Shown one piece after another: positions 5,079 to 6,317 of a DNA stretch of 6,317 nt. Source of the stretch: Chitinophagaceae bacterium (GTDB lineage: Bacteria; Bacteroidota; Bacteroidia; Chitinophagales; Chitinophagaceae). The position numbers were made by a program, and so were the translations under genes. The notes under the pieces were generated by a model that had not been told where the DNA came from, did not search any database, and saw nothing but the letters and a program-made list of their open reading frames with translations. Location of the stretch: contig JAACZX010000145.1 of the NCBI GenBank assembly GCA_009996555.1, positions 1 to 6,317 on the forward strand, written 5' to 3'. Every line of letters begins with the position of its first letter. Within the stretch, counting starts at the first letter, position 1.

Positions 5079-5447
5079 TTATCGGGAGCAGAACCAGTTG
5101 ATACGGTCCTGAGCGGCATAATAACTTAACCAATAGTCTTCCACATCAATGGCCATTAGCGACCTGCGGCTGCGGTTGTACACATTCTTCAAACCATAAA
5201 TACTCAAGTCACCATACAACACATCGCCAACATAAGGACGAAGCGACCAGTTTTCAGCAACGGTATAACCGTTCCGGGTTTCAATAACAAAGTAATCGCA
5301 GTTTATATCGGAGTAAACAACTACGCCACGTTCTTTTTGCAACCATGCAGATTCATCGATGGGTGCAGGCTCAAGATCCGTTTTGCGGCAGGCGGTAAGC
5401 AACAGTGTGCTTAGTAAAACAAAACCCAGTATCTTTTTCATGGTCAT
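5079..5447 (-). CDS. Small predicted lipoprotein of unknown function
   Basis: I do not recognise this 122-residue protein. Its N terminus is a clear lipoprotein signal: MTMKK, a hydrophobic stretch ([12 protein letters not shown]), then the lipobox LTAC with Cys20 as the lipidation site. The mature part follows as RKTDLEPAP, so it should be anchored in the inner or outer membrane facing the periplasm. The rest is rich in aromatic residues, with strand-like segments ([25 protein letters not shown]) and an Arg-rich [12 protein letters not shown] near the C terminus. Two further cysteines occur at 50 and 120. Start codons at 5447 and 5441 (MKKILG) are both possible; either keeps the signal. It lies 90 bases downstream of the small basic gene on the same strand and ends in its own terminator. 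It could share the tadA transcript or have its own promoter. Confidence 0.8.
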   Translation of the reverse strand: MTMKKILGFVLLSTLLLTACRKTDLEPAPIDESAWLQKERGVVVYSDINCDYFVIETRNGYTVAENWSLRPYVGDVLYGDLSIYGLKNVYNRSRRSLMAIDVEDYWLSYYAAQDRINWFCSR

Positions 5448-5537
5448 TTGTATTGATTACAAAGAATAGATGCAAAGGATTTGCCTGCGTTGTAAACAAC
5501 AGCAACAAGATTTTGTTAAAGCAGAAACAGCGTGAAA
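5448..5537. other. Lipoprotein upstream gap, no clear promoter
   Basis: This 90-base gap holds two weak dyads, GCAAA-gga-TTTGC (5472-5484) and GTTGT-aa-ACAAC (5489-5500). Neither is followed by a T-run in the minus direction that would make a good terminator. No exact TAnnTTTG is found on the minus strand, so it remains open whether the lipoprotein gene is read from tadA. Confidence 0.4.
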
Positions 5538-5840
5538 TTATTTTGCAAGACGGTTCAGCTTCCTGCCTTTTTCGGTAAAGGTTTCAACAACGCCTTTTGT
5601 CTCCAGATCAAGGCGGATGGAGATGGTGTACCAGGGAATTGATTTTTTAAAGCCAGGCATTTGTTTGCGGATGATCTTTACCACATCATCTGTAAGCTCA
5701 GAAAACGTTTTGCCTTTGCTGCCTTTCAGGCTTTGAAGAATAGCAGCCTTTACAGGTTCGTAAATGGCAGCATCAAATTTTCGTTCTGTACCTGTTACAG
5801 GGTGTGTAACAATTACCGTCTTTGATGTTGCTTTTGCCAT
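5538..5840 (-). CDS. Small basic protein, DUF6958-like, function unknown
   Basis: This 100-residue, lysine-rich protein has no signal peptide or membrane segment, so it is probably cytoplasmic. It opens with MAKATSKTVIVTHPVTGTER. The order KFDAAIYEPVKAAILQSL, then GKTFSELTDDVV, then PWYTISIRLDLETKGVVE and an Arg/Lys-rich end looks like a compact winged-helix fold: two helices, a likely recognition helix and a wing. From memory this pattern (DAA-Y...V..A.L, then W.....LDLE.KG) resembles the DUF6958 family; I could not test this. DNA binding is only inferred from fold and charge. The ATG at 5840 lies three bases after the tadA stop, so it is almost surely translated from the tadA transcript. 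A link to tRNA modification is possible but not shown. Confidence 0.75.
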   Translation of the reverse strand: MAKATSKTVIVTHPVTGTERKFDAAIYEPVKAAILQSLKGSKGKTFSELTDDVVKIIRKQMPGFKKSIPWYTISIRLDLETKGVVETFTEKGRKLNRLAK

Positions 5841-5843
5841 GAT

Positions 5844-6281
5844 TTATCGCATTTGTTTGAAAAAATCTTTCATGAATTGCGCACACTCTTCCTTTAAAAC
5901 GCCTTTACTTATTGTTGCTTTTTGATGAAAAGGACTTTCATCTTTGGTAATTCGTTTGTGCCCGTTCTTTTCATCATCGGCACCCCAAACAATACGTGTT
6001 ACTTTGCTCCAATACAATGCACCGGCACACATCAAACAAGGCTCAACAGTAACATACAAAGTAGCTTCCGGTAAATACTTAGCTCCTATCTGGCTGAATG
6101 CTGATGTAAGTGCAATCATTTCGGCATGTGCAGTAGGATCGTTTAACCGCTCCGTCATGTTATGTCCACGGGCAATGATCTTGTTGTTTACCACAACTAC
6201 AGCACCAATCGGCACTTCACCTTCTTCAAAAGCAATTGCAGCTTCTTTCAATGCCTGCTTCATGAAATGTTCATCCGTCAT
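5844..6281 (-). CDS. tadA: tRNA-specific adenosine deaminase TadA
   Basis: TadA is a zinc enzyme that deaminates adenosine to inosine at the wobble position (A34) of tRNA-Arg(ACG). The 145-residue product has the full cytidine/deoxycytidylate deaminase signature: AHAEMIAL with His52 (zinc ligand) and Glu54 (proton shuttle), and VEPCLMCAGAL with zinc ligands Cys82 and Cys85. VPIGAVVV (23-30), GHNMTERLNDPTAHAE and the C-terminal KEECAQFMKDFFKQMR are also typical of TadA. A free-base deaminase such as a guanine or cytosine deaminase is the main alternative, but the RLNDPTAHAEM context and the C-terminal helix favour TadA. The ATG at 6281 places the first helix normally (MTDEHFMKQALKEA). It heads a likely two-gene unit with the small basic gene three bases downstream. 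Confidence 0.92.
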   Translation of the reverse strand: MTDEHFMKQALKEAAIAFEEGEVPIGAVVVVNNKIIARGHNMTERLNDPTAHAEMIALTSAFSQIGAKYLPEATLYVTVEPCLMCAGALYWSKVTRIVWGADDEKNGHKRITKDESPFHQKATISKGVLKEECAQFMKDFFKQMR

Positions 6282-6285
6282 GCGG

Positions 6286-6293
6286 CGAAGTTA
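6286..6293 (-). promoter_or_regulatory. Possible -7 element of tadA
   Basis: TAACTTCG on the minus strand differs from TAnnTTTG at one fixed position and is followed by C. Only four bases separate it from the tadA ATG, the same spacing as at murI. Use of this element would yield a nearly leaderless mRNA. The window ends 24 bases further upstream, so the -33 region is barely visible. Confidence 0.35.
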
Positions 6294-6317
6294 CTGTTTT
6301 CCTAACCCTTCTTTCTT

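Noticed and set aside
4876..5133. An 86-codon N-terminal extension of the superoxide dismutase on the minus strand
   Set aside because: The frame is open but runs through the lipoprotein terminator palindrome, the repeat and the sodA promoter, and resembles no targeting sequence. The SOD domain starts properly at ATG 4875.

Overview
The window looks like ordinary chromosome from a Bacteroidota bacterium, most likely of the Chitinophagaceae or a close relative. Evidence for this: start codons lack clear Shine-Dalgarno sequences, several starts are preceded by matches to the Bacteroidota -7 promoter element TAnnTTTG, two OmpH/Skp paralogues sit directly before murI, and the intergenic regions carry GGGG/CCCC inverted repeats of a kind common in these genomes. 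The taxonomic call is inference; no rRNA gene is present.

Layout. Positions 1-836 hold the 3' end of one OmpH/Skp-like periplasmic chaperone gene and a complete second one, both on + and closed by a strong terminator (856-885). murI (903-1730, +) makes D-glutamate for peptidoglycan. A gene-free stretch of about 390 bases follows. It contains a multi-hairpin intergenic repeat (about 1737-1905) and then the promoter and leader of rpmH (2125-2292, +). A terminator (2321-2348) and a new promoter-like element (2406-2413) separate rpmH from rnpA (2426-2833, +). rnpA overlaps yidD (2814-3080, +). A GNAT acetyltransferase (3085-3564, -) converges on yidD and diverges from tag (3621-4184, +). A repeat-bounded intergenic segment with a minus-strand terminator separates tag from sodA (4276-4875, -). 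Upstream of sodA are its promoter, a 23-bp dyad overlapping the likely promoter and a degenerate repeat. Beyond these come a small lipoprotein gene (5079-5447, -), a small basic protein resembling DUF6958 (5538-5840, -) and tadA (5844-6281, -).

How the genes fit together. The left half serves envelope biogenesis (OmpH chaperones, MurI, YidD) and basic RNA and ribosome functions (L34, RNase P protein). The right half has DNA repair (Tag), oxidative defence (SOD), tRNA wobble modification (TadA) and two uncharacterised small proteins. I see no phage, plasmid, CRISPR, toxin-antitoxin or biosynthetic system, and no convincing undescribed system. The most interesting material is regulatory and intergenic: the dyad at the sodA promoter, promoter-like elements almost touching start codons, the terminator that splits rpmH from rnpA, and repeats that build gene boundaries.
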